This document shows, one piece after another, positions 49,046 to 61,260 of a stretch of DNA of 64,000 nt. Positions within the stretch are counted from its first letter, which is position 1. Each line of letters starts with the position of its first letter. The notes beneath the pieces are model-generated. The model was not told the origin of the DNA. It saw only the letters and a list, made by a program, of their open reading frames with translations, and did not search any database. The position numbers and the translations under genes are program-made. This stretch comes from Eonycteris spelaea. Its lineage: Eukaryota > Chordata > Mammalia > Chiroptera > Pteropodidae. Location of the stretch: the NCBI GenBank assembly GCA_003508835.1, contig PUFA01000116.1, positions 5,022,001-5,086,000 on the forward strand, written 5' to 3'.

Positions 49046-49155
49046 TGTCATGGGACCACTACTATGGAGTGGTGCTGTGCGCAAGGACCAATCTCAGTCC
49101 AATGATTGGGTGCTGAGCAGTAGAAGGATCCCCCTTCTCTGCCTCAAGCCCACAA
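49046..49155. other. Right edge of unit 2
   Basis: Counterpart of 25301-25410, joining unit 3 at 49156 with the same junction sequence. Confidence 0.75.
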
Positions 49156-49890
49156 GATTTCATTTCTGGCAATATATCATAAGGAAAAAATCATGTCTAA
49201 CAGATCTGCACCTCCATGTTCATTGCAGCAATATTCATGATAGCCAAGTCATGAAAACACCATAAGTGTCCATCAGCAGATGAATGGATGAAGAAGTAGT
49301 GCTATATACATACACACACACAAATATAAACACACACACACACACACATAATGGAATACTCAGCCATTAAAACAAGGAAATCCTGCCATTTATGACAATT
49401 GAAGAGGACCCTGAGGGCATTAGACCATTGTACTAAGTAAAATAACTCAGAGAAAGACAAGTACTCTATGATCTCACTTACAAGTGTGATGAAAAAATAA
49501 ATAAATAAATGAAAACAAATTCATCGATAAGGACGAGATTTTTGGTAACCAGAGGAGGGCAGGTGGTGGAGAGGAATCTGAGGAAGGTGCTAAAAAGGTA
49601 CAAACTTCCATTCATGAGGGAAATAAGTACAAGAGATGTAAAGTACAACCCAACGATGACAGTCCTCAATGCTGTGTGATATACCTAAAAGTTGTTAATG
49701 GAGTAAATCCTCACGGTTTTAATTGAAAGGAAAAAAAAACACTTTATTTCTCTCTCTACAGATGATGAGTATTAATCAGACTTACTGTGATCATCCCACA
49801 ATGTTTGCAAGTCGAATCATTACGTCTACACCTTGAACTTCTACAGTGCTATATGTCAATTATATCTCAAGAGAACTGAACAAACCTGAA
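49156..49890 (+). mobile_element. LINE-1 3' end, 5' cut at the duplication joint, unit 3
   Basis: Almost identical to 25411-26150, including the mutated end 'caattatatctcaagag'. Confidence 0.88.
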
Positions 49891-50926
49891 TAAGAGCATA
49901 AGAAAGGTCATAGCCTAGAATAAAAAATGAGGAGGAAATAGACTCACCTTGCTTTAATTCAATCCTTAATAAGTGTAACATACATTATACCTGAAATCCA
50001 AAATAGAAGAACTATTATTTAAACCAAAAAGCAGTGGTTGACCTCGACGATAAGAATTAGCATATATTTTAAAAGCAGACAATAGAAACAAATTATTGAG
50101 AAAGTGCTAACTCAGTTTGCATCTTCACATATGACAGCATCAACTCGTAGCAAGATATTCAGACTGTGAATTTTACAACAGCCTTGATAAACAATATCAG
50201 GAAATATATGATTTGAGACATGTGGGAGCCTCCCAATGTCCACTTGAGGTGCTTTGACACAATCTCAGGATGGCAGGAGGTGTGGCAATGACCCAAATGT
50301 AGTCAGTGGAGTGGGCCCCCTGTGTAGAGAAAGACCGCAGGAAAAGGGAAGAAGATCAATACAAAGCACAGACCAAGGCCAGAGAGGCAGCGACGGTCTG
50401 TGCGTCCGTAACGAGCTTCAGGGGAAGTGAAGCCTGAGCCCCTGGCATGAGGATTCCAGTCACTGGCGATGCGATGTCCACATCCAGATGGATGGCTCAG
50501 GGACTAGTAATCAATAACCCTGACCAGCCCCTCTTGCTCTGATCTCATGTTCCCCACTCAACAGTTAGGTAATGAATTATCTTCTAGACTAGATATTTCT
50601 ACAAAGAAAGATGTGTTGATCAGCAAGGTCTTTGGATATTATGCTGCTGCATTAAAATTGTAAATAAATGGACATTTAGCTGTTCTGGCTTATGCATTGT
50701 CTTATTGTGCTTTGGATGGCATGACGCAGTCCTGAGCCAAATTTCCAAAGTAGATCCAAAAAGAGAGGATGAGACACTAAATTAAGGTAAACACATTGAA
50801 GACAGATTCAGGAAAAGAACATATCTTCTCCTAACAGCAGCAGATGAGATGTCTGTTTTCTTGTAAGAGTTGTTTATAAGTGGTCAAATAATCTAAACTT
50901 ATATGTAATTTAAATGATAGATTTAA
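49891..50926. other. Non-coding stretch, unit 3
   Basis: Counterpart of 26151-27183; no gene recognised. Confidence 0.6.
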
Positions 50927-51132
50927 GTCTATGGACATGCTACCCTGAATAAACCCAATCCTATGTGATCTTGCAAAATAAGCAGGGTTGGGCCTTGTGT
51001 ACTTAGATGGGAGACCACTTAGGAAGAGCAGGTGCTGTAGGCATAAAAATATAAAAAAATAAAGGATTGTAAGCTCACAAGGTCCTTGCAATCTTTGAGG
51101 TCATCCAAGGGCTGCCTCGCCTAATAAAATAC
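50927..51132 (+). mobile_element. 5S-rRNA-derived SINE, unit 3 copy
   Basis: Close to the unit 2 copy, with 'agcagggttgggcc', 'tacttagatgggagacc' and 'gtgctgtaggc'. A small change ('ggccttgtgtac') affects the region before the intermediate element. Confidence 0.8.
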
Positions 51133-51175
51133 TAAATGAATGAATGAATGAATGAATGAATGAATGAATGAATAA
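51133..51175. repeat. (GAAT)n microsatellite at the SINE tail, unit 3
   Basis: About ten near-perfect GAAT repeats. Confidence 0.92.
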
Positions 51176-53250
51176 AATATAAAAGTCCATTCACTGATAC
51201 ATCTGTGACTCCTAACTTTTCATGACGGCATGGATCGCTTTATATGCCAGTGCTATGGATCTCCTTGCCACTGTCCACTATAGTTCTCACACACCACAAA
51301 TGCACACCAGGATCCACAGAGCTTCTGGGGACTGTCCATGTGTCCCATAGAGCTCATAAACTCCCAACGAAGATGCCCTAAACCAGATAAATTTTGATGC
51401 TCTAATAATGATTTCATATTCTGATCACCAGGATTACCATCGAAATGGTTAACCAAGGAAGGTTGGCATGCTCATTTCTGACTCCATTTAAGAATAAATT
51501 TTATTAAGGACTAAATATCAATCCCTATTAAAAAATAACCTAATCCCTTTATTGAAATGACAATATTTGTTTAATAATATAAAACACTTGATGCAATTAA
51601 GCAGTTTCTCTTAATCCCCCAAACTCCTATCTGTTCGCCAGTGTTTAACTCACTAAAGCTTGACAGACTTATTTTTTTACTCTAGGGTTTAAACTTACAA
51701 TCAAAACATTCCTATAATTGTGCCAGAAGCCTTTACTTATCTCCAAGTTTTATTGCTTTTCGAGTAGCTGAAACCTGACTACACCTCTAAATAACATTAA
51801 AAAATACAATTTGTAAATGATATTAATTTACTTCACACTCCTTAAAAAGTGTTTTCTTCCATTAGAAAAATAAGCAATAAAATTAAAATTCTGTCTATGT
51901 ATTTAGCCACAAAAGAATTGAGTGTTCATGTTTTTCAACCTTTCATTAGGAAGAAATCTTGGCAACTACATAACACCTCATTTAACCTTTTTCTTTGAGA
52001 TATAGTAATGCACATGGTACTCTATATAGAGTATGAAGAAGCTCCTTTTTGAAAGGCTATCACCTGAGATTTGTTCATGCCAAGGATAACCAATGAATAA
52101 TAAACCACGTGCGTTCCCTGTTTTCTTGCCTTCTTACTCTCCGAAGGATCAGTAGGATGCTTGGGCTTTCTATAGTTTCTTTATTTCCTTTATTATCCAT
52201 TTTATTTTCATGTACTTGTTCCTGTAAATATTCTCTTACAGAGCCCCTTTATCTCTATTTTCTAAAAGCAATTGAGAAGCCTTTTTAATATGAACACATT
52301 ATGTTAGTAGCAGGTTTTGGCAATCCTTCCAGATTTCTAAAAGAGACTTGGTTTTCCCTTTGAAACCCCAAATGGGGCGTGGGGCAGAGAGAATAGATAG
52401 ATTTCATGGAGGGGATAAATAGGAAAATGTATAGAGTATTTTTTTTAATCTCAGATTTACAAGATTGTGAAGTTGAAAAAAGCCATTCTGCAGCATCTAG
52501 AAATGGTAGTCCAAGATGAGGCAGAGGGCTGGATTCTCTATCTTCTCTAGTAGAAACAGTGACTACACCTAATTTTCCATAACCAAGGAAAGTACAGACT
52601 TTATAGGCTGATCTAGGGTTCTCTGTTCATGCCCACATCCTTTATAGAGGCTCACCAAACAGGGAAAAATAAATAAATAATTTTGCTCAGAAAGTATTGT
52701 CAATTGTCAATCAAGACCAAGAACTCTTATTCCAGCAATCTGTTAAAGTGTTGTGGAAAAAATGTGATTAAGTAAGTTTGAAAAACACTGACTAAAAATT
52801 GAAAGAGAATTCTTCTTTGCTATAAGGATTTTCACATTTTCACTATGCTAATACAAATTGTGAGTCATAATGTGAGGACGCTCAAATGACTACATCTCAA
52901 CTTCATGATCAACGCCTTCTTGAAGGGCTAGTGGAAACCATTTGGGAAACATGGGGTTGGACCATAGCTTGATGAAGATAGTATAATGGGTTAGTTTTCA
53001 AAATCCTGGTCCATTTGTCCAGCTGCGTCACAATTTGCTACTGATGATATTTTAAGACAGATTTCTAGAATCATCCCACATCTACTGAATGAGAGTAATC
53101 TAACAGTGGGACAGGAGGTATTTCCACTTTTAATAAATGTCTTAGATAATTCACATGCTGCACTGGGTTGGGAATCTCTAGAGATACCTACCTAGGTTAC
53201 TGTCACCCTCGATATCATAATCTTTTCATAAAGCTCTATTATCAGCATTC
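51176..53250. other. AT-rich non-coding stretch, unit 3
   Basis: Counterpart of 27429-29511, lacking the unit 1 2.4-kb segment; no gene recognised. Confidence 0.6.
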
Positions 53251-53639
53251 GCTTTGAGTAACCTTCACTTCTGAGTTCCTGAGGCTACAGATCAGTGGAT
53301 TGACCATGGGATCGCATAACTGTGAGATAGGAGGAGAAATCTTTTGCTTCATGGGGTTCCCATATCTTGGCCCAATACAAGATAATGGCTGTGCCCTAAA
53401 AGAGTCCAAACACAATGGTGGATGAGCAGAGGAGAAGGCTTTTCTTTGACCTCCCCTGACTGGATCCTAAGGATGGCACAGAAGAAGTGCATTTAAGAGA
53501 TTGTGAATGATGAGAAAGGTCCCAATAGCATGGAAATGGCTCCTGCCAGCATTATAATCTCATTGACATGGGAATCTGCACAGGCAAAATCTGAAAGGCC
53601 ACGATTTCACAGAAAAAGTTTTTTAGCAAAGTTTCATAG
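53251..53639 (-). pseudogene. 5'-truncated OR2A-like relic (psi-OR-C), unit 3
   Basis: Same relic as 7672-8062 and 29512-29902: TM5-TM7 region only, shared stops, plus further small indels. Confidence 0.85.
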
Positions 53640-53959
53640 TGTAGTGGTTGCTCTAGATATTATATATACATATGACATTCGATTGATGTCACTTTTAAGC
53701 CAGTTTGAGTGAAGTATGGAAACCTTACTTCCTTTTGTGTCATATTACTCTCTTCAATATATAATTCTCTTCAATATTTTCTCTACATAAATTTAGCATA
53801 GCACCAGACAACGCTTACGTTTTTGTCTGAACCATCAAACAGATTTTAAAAACTCAAGAGAAAAAGGAAAGCCTATGGAACTTATTCATAATTTTGCGTA
53901 CCATTTTTTTTCTTTCTTCCTGATATTCCAAGTTTCTTTTCTATTTCTTTTCTGTTTAG
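53640..53959. other. Non-coding stretch, unit 3
   Basis: Counterpart of 29903-30224. Confidence 0.5.
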
Positions 53960-54540
53960 AGAATTCATTTTTTAAAAGTTTCATTGTGTATAAAATTCTA
54001 TGTTGACAGTTTTTAAATTCAGTGCTTTAAGATGCTATTTCATTGTATTTAGGCTTCCATGATGTTCGGTAAGAAGTCAGCTATAATCCGATTGCTTTTT
54101 TTCTAAGGTAATTATTCTTTTCCCCAGCCAATTGTAAGACTTTTTATTTATCTTTCATTTTCAGTTGTTTGACTTATATATTTCCAGTGAAATTTTCTTT
54201 ATATTTATTCTGCTTGGCTTTTTCTGAGCTTGTGAATCTGTATGTTGATATAGCTCACTAGTTTTTTTAAAATTCTCGTCATGATTTCTTCAAATAATTT
54301 ATCTGTCCTATTTTTCTCCTCTTCCCTTCTGAGACTGTAAGAAAATTCAGGTTTGTCAGACCATTTGAGTGCTCCCTGAAACTCTACTTTGCTCTCTTCA
54401 GTGCTTTCCATTCTTTTTCCCCTCTACTTTAGTTTTCATAATATATATATTGATCTGTATTTGAGTCCATCAACCTGGCTCAATGTGTCCTCTCTTCTAT
54501 AAAATATATATAATTAGCTATTTATGTCAGTTTTTTTTAG
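53960..54540 (-). mobile_element. Ancient L1 fragment, antisense, unit 3
   Basis: Counterpart of 30225-30800. It contains the 212-bp stretch that is also found inside the L1 piece at 57301-57508. Confidence 0.6.
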
Positions 54541-56036
54541 GAGAAGATTTAGAATGCTCATTTGATTTCTGTTAATGGATTCTTATTTCTGATGAAGTAT
54601 TCCACTCTTTCATTCTTTATTTAACCTCAGGTATGCACATCACACGTATTATTTTATTTACTCCTGTGAATTGCTTAATATGTTATCTCTACACTATATG
54701 TGTGGATTATAAATTTAGAGACACAAGTACATTCCTACAGTCATTATGCTGCCAGCACAAGAATGAATTATACACACACATACTCAATCCATTGCTCTAA
54801 GTACTGAATATATGCCCATTGTCAAAAGTGTTTAAAGTGCTATTTCAGGCTTTGCCTACCTTCCTGAACCTCACCAAGTCTTACCAGCCTCTTGATCATC
54901 CAGAATCACTAGTGATATTTCTCTGGGCGTGACTCATGACATCAGAACACAATGACATCTCTCTTTCTCCTCCATTCATATGAATCTAATCTCAAAATTA
55001 TTTTCAAAATGTTTACACTGTCACATAGTTCCAGGAATCTTGCTAAGAACTGCTCCAGTGTGGGTCGTATAAGAAGGTATCGAAATTATTTTTCATTTCT
55101 CCTAGCACATTTACATCTATATAAAGAATAAAATGAGTATTCAAGAAATGCAAATTAGTTCTTTCGAATATGCTTTACAAGCAGAAAGCAGTACAACTAA
55201 GTTAGGTGACCTCTTTGTTGAGACAGAGGAATCTGAAACGTAGAATTAGTGTGACGCGCAGCGCACATTCTCTTCTTGAAACTGATCGGTAATGGCAATC
55301 AAATTAGATAATGTAGTCTTTATAATTCACTGTTAAAGTGTTGAGGGTAACACCCTTAACGACAGAAGCTACATCTCTGGGGTACATGGAAGACGGGATA
55401 AAGCACTTGGCCACCACCAAGTCCACATCTTAATCCCAAAAGCTGTGAATATGTTGCTTCCTATGGCAAACAAACTCTGCAGACATATAATTAAAGATCT
55501 TGAAACACAGAGCTTATCATGAGTTATCCACAGAGGACCACTATAATCACTAGAGTCCTGACAAAATGGAGGCCGGCAGTTAGAGAGGAGAGACCGCTTA
55601 TGCTGTAGGCTTGGGAAACATAAACAAAGAATGTGGCTGGACACTGGAAAACATGAAGAACAAGGAAACAAACTGTTCCCGGAGGATCCAGAAAGAACAC
55701 AGCCCTGTGGACATATTTTAGACTTATGACTTCTGGTATTACAGGACAATGCATGTCTATTGCTCTAACCCACTACATCTGTAGCAATATGTTCCAGCAG
55801 AAATAAGAAAGTAATACAGAAATGATCAAGTTTTATTTTCAGCATGTTATGAAATAAACCCATTTCTAACTTCTGTGGGTACCCTAATAAAAAGTCAAAA
55901 GGAAATTGATGGCTTCTGGTGTTTATGTGAGCATATAAAGAGATTGGAAATCATCACACTAAAAATATTCTGAACTGAAAATGAAAAACTTCATCATTGA
56001 AAGAGAAACTGATGAGGTGCACTTCATCTGAATTTT
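54541..56036. other. Non-coding stretch, unit 3
   Basis: Counterpart of 30801-32310; no gene recognised. The 126-codon minus-strand ORF at 55369-55749 is not matched by an equal ORF in unit 2. Confidence 0.5.
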
Positions 56037-56815
56037 TAAACAATTGCTCTGTAAAAGACACTGTATATAATATGAAAAGTGAAGCCACAGACTGGAGAAA
56101 AATCTTTACACATAGACAAAAAATAACTTGATTTGAAAATATACAAAGAATCTTAAACTTCAACAATAAATAATGAATACCTCAATTAAAAAGCATTCCC
56201 AACCCTAACAATACTTCTTCAAAGAAGACATACAGAAAACAGGTATATGAAAGGATGCTCCGCATCGTTTGCCATCAGGGATATGCAAATTAACACAACA
56301 GTGAGATTTCACTCGGTACCTATTAAAATGGCTGAAATCCAGTGTTTAGAGCACTGACAGCACTAAACACTGATGAGGATGTGGAGCAACAGAACCCTCA
56401 ACATTGCCGGAAGGAATGCAAAACGAATGGTAGAGCCACTTTGAAAGGCAGTTTGACAATCTAAAAAATAAAACATATTCTCGCCATGCGATCTACCACT
56501 TGCACTACTTGGTATTTACCCAAATAGTTGAAAACATGTCCACACTAACACATGCACACATGTTTCAAGAAGCTTCATTCATAAGGCCTAAATTTGGAAG
56601 TAATTGACATGCCCTTCAGTAGCTGATTGGGTAAATAAATTGCGGTACATCCAACGAGGGAATAGTGTTTATGAGAGAAGAAGCCAGATGCAGCACGCCG
56701 GTGGGGCATGTGGATAATGGGGGGTTCTGCACGTGTGGAGCCAGGGTGCACGGGAAATCTTCGTACTTTCCACTCAAGTTTCCTGAATCTCAAACTGCTC
56801 TAATAAATAAAGCTC
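56037..56815 (+). mobile_element. LINE-1 3' end (first piece), unit 3
   Basis: Counterpart of 8571-9366 with many private one-base losses. Confidence 0.82.
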
Positions 56816-57845
56816 ATTAAAGAAAATGGGCAAAAGATATGAAGAGATACTTCACCAAGGAAGACATACGGATGGCAAGAAAGCACCTGTGAAGACACTA
56901 TTTCATATGTCACCAGAAAATTTCATATTACAACAAAAATTAGGTACAACTGCCCATCTACTAGCATGGCAAAACTCCAAAATCCTGACAGTACAAATGC
57001 TAGCAGGATGTGGAGCAATGGGAATTCTCATTTATTGCTGATAGAAAACAGAATGAAACAGCCACTTGTAAGAAATAATGGTAATTACTTACAAAACTAA
57101 ACATACTCTCCCGATGATTCAGCAAGTTATATCCAGAGAAGCTTAAAACTCATATACACAGAAAAACATGCACACAGACCAGCTTTATTCATAATTATTA
57201 TACAACTTGGAAGTTACAAAGGTGTCCTCCAACAGGTGAATGAATGTACAAACTGTGCTATATCTGCCAAAAATATTATTCAGCAATAAAAAGCATGAAT
57301 GGTATTTCATTGTATTTAGGCTTCCATGATGTTTGGTAAGAAGTCAGTATAATCCATTGCTTTTCCTTCTAAGGTAATTCATTATTTTCCCAGACAATTG
57401 TAGGGCTTTTCATTTATTTTCATGTTCAGTCATTTGACTAATATATGCCAGCGAAATTTTCTTTATATTTATTCTACTGGACTTTTTCTGAGCTTTGTGT
57501 TGTATGCACACAGATGTTTATAGCAGCTTTATTCATAATTATTATACAACTTGGAAGTTACAAAGCTGTCCTCCAACGGTAATGTATGTAAAATGTACTA
57601 TATTGCCCAAGGAATATTATTCAGCAATAAAAGCAGTGACTATCAAGCACATACATACATGTGCACAACACAGACTAACACATGCACACACACACACACG
57701 CCATGGAAAAGCTTAAATGAATATTTCTGTGTGAAAGAATCACAATCTAAATGCTACATCTGTTTGACTTCAACTATAGAATTCTGGAGAAGATTAAAGT
57801 ATGGTATGTTTTTAAAATCAGTAGTTGCTGGGCGTTTGGGAGTCG
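56816..57845 (+). mobile_element. LINE-1 piece with internal duplication and insert, unit 3
   Basis: Counterpart of 9367-10460: arms 57171-57300 and 57508-57645, insert 57301-57508. Dense single-base losses throughout relative to both other units. Confidence 0.82.
57648..57702. repeat. (AC)n microsatellite inside L1, unit 3
   Basis: Counterpart of 10238-10302, shorter. Confidence 0.9.
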
Positions 57846-58656
57846 GAATGAGGAATGAACAGTTGGTACACAAGGTGTGGGTGTTGAAAAAAACAGTTAC
57901 CTTCCATTTACTGACTGACTTCAGGAGGGGGAAGATATTTAGCCATGAACCTGGCTGGAGATTCGGGGACCTCCAACTCTCAGGAACGCGCTTCTCTGAG
58001 ATGGTGCACGCATTTTCTGCTGACGAGGTTCCCCTGCCTCTGCTCTGGAACCTGTAGACACTTGCTCGGCCTGTGTCTGCCTGAGATGCTACGACATCTC
58101 TAGGGCTGAGAAAAGCCAGAGTGCGTGCCTGCAGTGTTTCCACTGGCTCCAACGTGGCATCCACACTGCCATTCCCTTCAGTGCTCTGAGTCAGGCCACG
58201 CAGAAAGCAAACCCTCAGGACACGTCTGGAAAAGCCAGAATGCAGCATGTGTGGTCCATTCCTTTCCTTCCCTCTAGCGGAAGAGCCAGGACCTGGAAAC
58301 TTTCTCTTGGCCCAGCCACACTGGGCCAGGGAGACAAGTAGCTAGGGCAGATAAAAGGCCATAAATGCGCATACTCACTTTGCTCTGTCTCTTCTAGGCT
58401 TTGCGCTTGTCTCGGGTGCTGCGACCTCTTTACTGGTTTCCGCTGTTCTCACAAAGGCCACGTGTTCCATGTATTCTTGTCTTCGTGGAGGAACAAGGGC
58501 CTGAGGATTCTTATTCTGCCCTCTGGCTGCTGTCCTCTGGGATCATCCCCATCTTTATACCACGCCTCTTCTCGGGGAATCTTCCTGAGTTTTACTGCAC
58601 CACCAGTCACATCTCTGAAGCGGGGAAAACCCACTGAACCTAAACTCGACCTTCCC
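57846..58656. other. 3' flank of OR-A with promoter/LTR-like block, unit 3
   Basis: Counterpart of 10461-11276. The TATA-like 'gataaaagg' lies near 58349, with the same leader. The dense run of base losses ends near 57980; from there the sequence again matches the other units closely. Confidence 0.35.
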
Positions 58657-59589
58657 TCACACGGTCCTCGTCTTCTGCCACGCTCTGCTGAAGGCGGCCT
58701 TCACTTGAGCATTCCTCAGACTGTAGACAAGGGGGTTCAGCAATGGGTTGAAGAGAGTGTAAAACAGGGAAAGGATTTTCTGATGCTCCTCTCGGTCACT
58801 ATTTTCGGGAACCAAGTAGACCATCATGGCAATGCCAAAGTAGAACCCGACCACGCAGAAGTGGGAGGAGCACGTGGAAAAGGCTTTTCTGCGGCCCTCC
58901 TTCGACTGGATCTTTAGGATGGCATGAAGGATGCGTGTGTAGGAGACCAGCATCAGGGAAAGAGGCCCGACTAAGATAAACACGCAAGCAGCAAAGACAA
59001 ACATCTTGTTGATCCAAGTGTCACCACAGGCCACATTGAGGACGGCGAGGATTTCGCAGAAGAAGTGGTTTACTGCCTGGGGCCCACAGAAGGGCAGCCT
59101 TAGGAAGAGAATCAGATGTACCAGGGACAGGGAAAATCCACAAGCCCAGCAAGCGATGGTCAGGACCGTGCACACTCTCCAGTTCATGATGACGGTATAC
59201 TGGAGAGGATGGCAGATGGCCACAAACCGATCGTAGGACATCACCATCAAAATCAAGCACTCTGTATCAGCAAAAATCAGGAAGAAATACATCTGCAAAG
59301 TGCATGAGACAAAGGAGATAGTTTTTTTGTGCTTCACGAGGTTTTCCAGCATATTGGGCAAATTGCTGGAAGCGTAGGCTACGTCAATGACGGCCAGGTG
59401 AGAGAGGAAGAAGTACATGGGGGTGTGCAGCCTGCGGTCCAGCCAAATGAGGCCCAAGATCATGCCGTTTGCCGTCAGGTTGAAGACATATAACAGGGAG
59501 AAGACACAGAAGAAGAGCACTTCCACCTCTTCACTGAGCTGGAATCCCACCAGGATGAACTCTGTGCCCCATGACTGGTTGCCCCCCAT
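58657..59589 (-). CDS. Intact OR2A-like olfactory receptor OR-A (310 aa), unit 3
   Basis: Odorant receptor of the class II GPCR family, expected at the cilia of olfactory neurons and coupling to Golf. The frame is open from ATG at 59589 to TGA at 58657. Visible motifs: glycosylation site NQS at residues 4-6, TM1 N41 (ANGMILGL), PMYFFLSHLAVIDVAY (57-72), C96 and C178 for the conserved disulfide with C168/C188 nearby, DRF at 120-122 in SYDRFVAICHPLQY (Y to F against the usual DRY), VSY in TM5 (215-217), KAFSTCSSH (235-243) in TM6, and NPLVY (285-289) in TM7. Length is typical. The start is chosen because OR2A proteins commonly begin MGGNQS-like. An acceptor-like pyrimidine tract with CAG lies 16-30 bases upstream of the ATG on the minus strand. 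The OR2A subfamily is clear from HPLQY, FFCEILAVLNVACGD and RNAQVKAAF; the exact orthologue is not. Confidence 0.95.
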   Translation of the reverse strand: MGGNQSWGTEFILVGFQLSEEVEVLFFCVFSLLYVFNLTANGMILGLIWLDRRLHTPMYFFLSHLAVIDVAYASSNLPNMLENLVKHKKTISFVSCTLQMYFFLIFADTECLILMVMSYDRFVAICHPLQYTVIMNWRVCTVLTIACWACGFSLSLVHLILFLRLPFCGPQAVNHFFCEILAVLNVACGDTWINKMFVFAACVFILVGPLSLMLVSYTRILHAILKIQSKEGRRKAFSTCSSHFCVVGFYFGIAMMVYLVPENSDREEHQKILSLFYTLFNPLLNPLVYSLRNAQVKAAFSRAWQKTRTV

Positions 59590-59809
59590 TCCTCAATGAC
59601 ACTCTCTGAAGGGCTGGAGTGTGACAGAAAGTTGGAGCTGGAGAGCAATGGAAACGGGAGTTATCTCACGTGAACTCTGCGGACGCCTCTATGCATGTCC
59701 CTACTTCACTTACTCTTTTCCTCCAACGTTTCTTTGCTTTTCAGCTTTTTTTCTAGTGAACTAATTCAAGTTTGAAGATAATGATGAAGAATTCTGAACA
59801 ATGCCAGTA

Positions 59810-60137
59810 CAGCTGACCCCTAAACAATGCAGGGGTTAGAGGAGCTGACTCCCTGCACAGTCAGAAATCTGAGTATAACTTCTGACTCTCCTAAGACTTA
59901 ACTATCAAGAGCCCTCTTTTGACTGGAAGGAAGCCTTATGGATCAGAGTCAGTTGATACATATTTTTCGCATTATACTTATTTTATACTGTCTGCTTACA
60001 ATAAGGTAAACTGGAGAGAGGAAACCGTTATTAAGAAAAATTGTAAGGAAAATGCATTTACAGTATTTATTGAGGAAAATGTATGTATAAGTGGACTCAC
60101 GCAATTTAAAAAACTCTTGTTGTTCAAGGGCCAACCA
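59810..60137. mobile_element. MER2-like TcMar-Tigger MITE, unit 3
   Basis: Same insertion as 12423-12748, TA-flanked, 221 bp upstream of the intact OR-A start. It could contribute promoter or 5' UTR sequence, which is inference only. Confidence 0.8.
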
Positions 60138-61260
60138 TATATACATTTTATCAAAAGTTTCATGTTGGCTTTATCATTTCTTTTCTCTCTATATAGATAG
60201 ATACACATAAAGATGATATATATTATTAATTTTCTGTGGCCCACTGAAAGGCAAACGACATTGTACTTCCAATTTATCCCTGAACCCTATTAGTATTCCA
60301 GATAACAAGGATGTTCACTGATCTGTCCTCAGTATGAGGAGATGTGATACTAACACGATTCGCTATTCTAAATGCTGCTATTCTACTCCACCGTCAGCAT
60401 GCAAATCCTGGGTCACATGTGCCTCATCCCTGCCTTTCTTGCCGTGACACTACTAGTTTTGAGGAGTACAGACCAATTGCTTTGTTCAATGCCTCTTAAT
60501 GTATGACCTGAAACCATAACATTTTTAGGGTAGATAATCATTTTTTGGTAGAAAACAATGTGTCCTTCTAATGCCTTCTATTAATACACAAATAATGCTA
60601 ATTCGTCCCTTTACTATTGATGACAAAGTACAACCCTCGATTAAGGCAGTGTCTCCCTGCTACCGCCATTATATAATGATTAATCCATCATCTTTCAGCA
60701 CTTTCTCATTTCACATATCTCAAGGGTCATAAATCTGAAAGAGATGTCAAAAATTACAGTCTCCAAACTCTTAAAATCATTTATTTCAGTTTTGCTTCTC
60801 GAATTTATGGTTCTCTATTCATTCTTTCTCTAAGGATCTTCAACGATCACTCTCTACTTATTGAGCAAAAGATGATCTCTACTAGAAGGGACACAACTAG
60901 AACGTACTCATTTAAAAATTACTGTAAGTTCAAAATGCTATGTGTAATTCACATAATTCAAAGACAGGGTTTCTGCAGGGTATTCTTAAATACACTTGAA
61001 GATACAGACAGTATTATGAACGTAGACAGAATGGCATTACCTAAATGAATTCACATCTTATAACTGCTTGGAAGTGATTCTTATAAGAAAGATTCCAGAA
61101 AGTTATTTATTGAAAAATTAGATTCCAGGAAAGTGAAATAACCTAAGAAGGAAACCTGAAGACATGCATAACATTTGAGCTTTTGCAAAGTATCCCCTGA
61201 GGGAGGCATCAGTTACGAAGGCAGTGCCCCTTGCGAACCATGACTCACACAAGACCCCAA
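60138..61260. other. Non-coding stretch with right identity switch, unit 3
   Basis: Nearly identical to units 1 and 2 up to about 60540-60650. Substitutions then become frequent, for example 'tctccctgctacc' against 'tctccaagctacc'. Near 60985-61020 it has about 30 bp not found in units 1 and 2. No gene. Confidence 0.65.

Larger units (their letters stand above)
25411..49155. repeat. Tandem segmental duplication, unit 2
   Basis: Second copy, 23,745 bp. It begins abruptly at the shared L1 junction (sequence gatttcatttctgg) and ends where unit 3 starts with the same junction. Its left part matches unit 3 best. Its right part matches unit 1 best, including the shared 711-bp deletion near 38170. 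This is the expected make-up of an unequal-crossover chimera. Confidence 0.9.

Noticed and set aside
55369..55749. 126-codon minus-strand ORF
   Set aside because: The equivalent region in unit 2 is broken differently; no motif; chance ORF.
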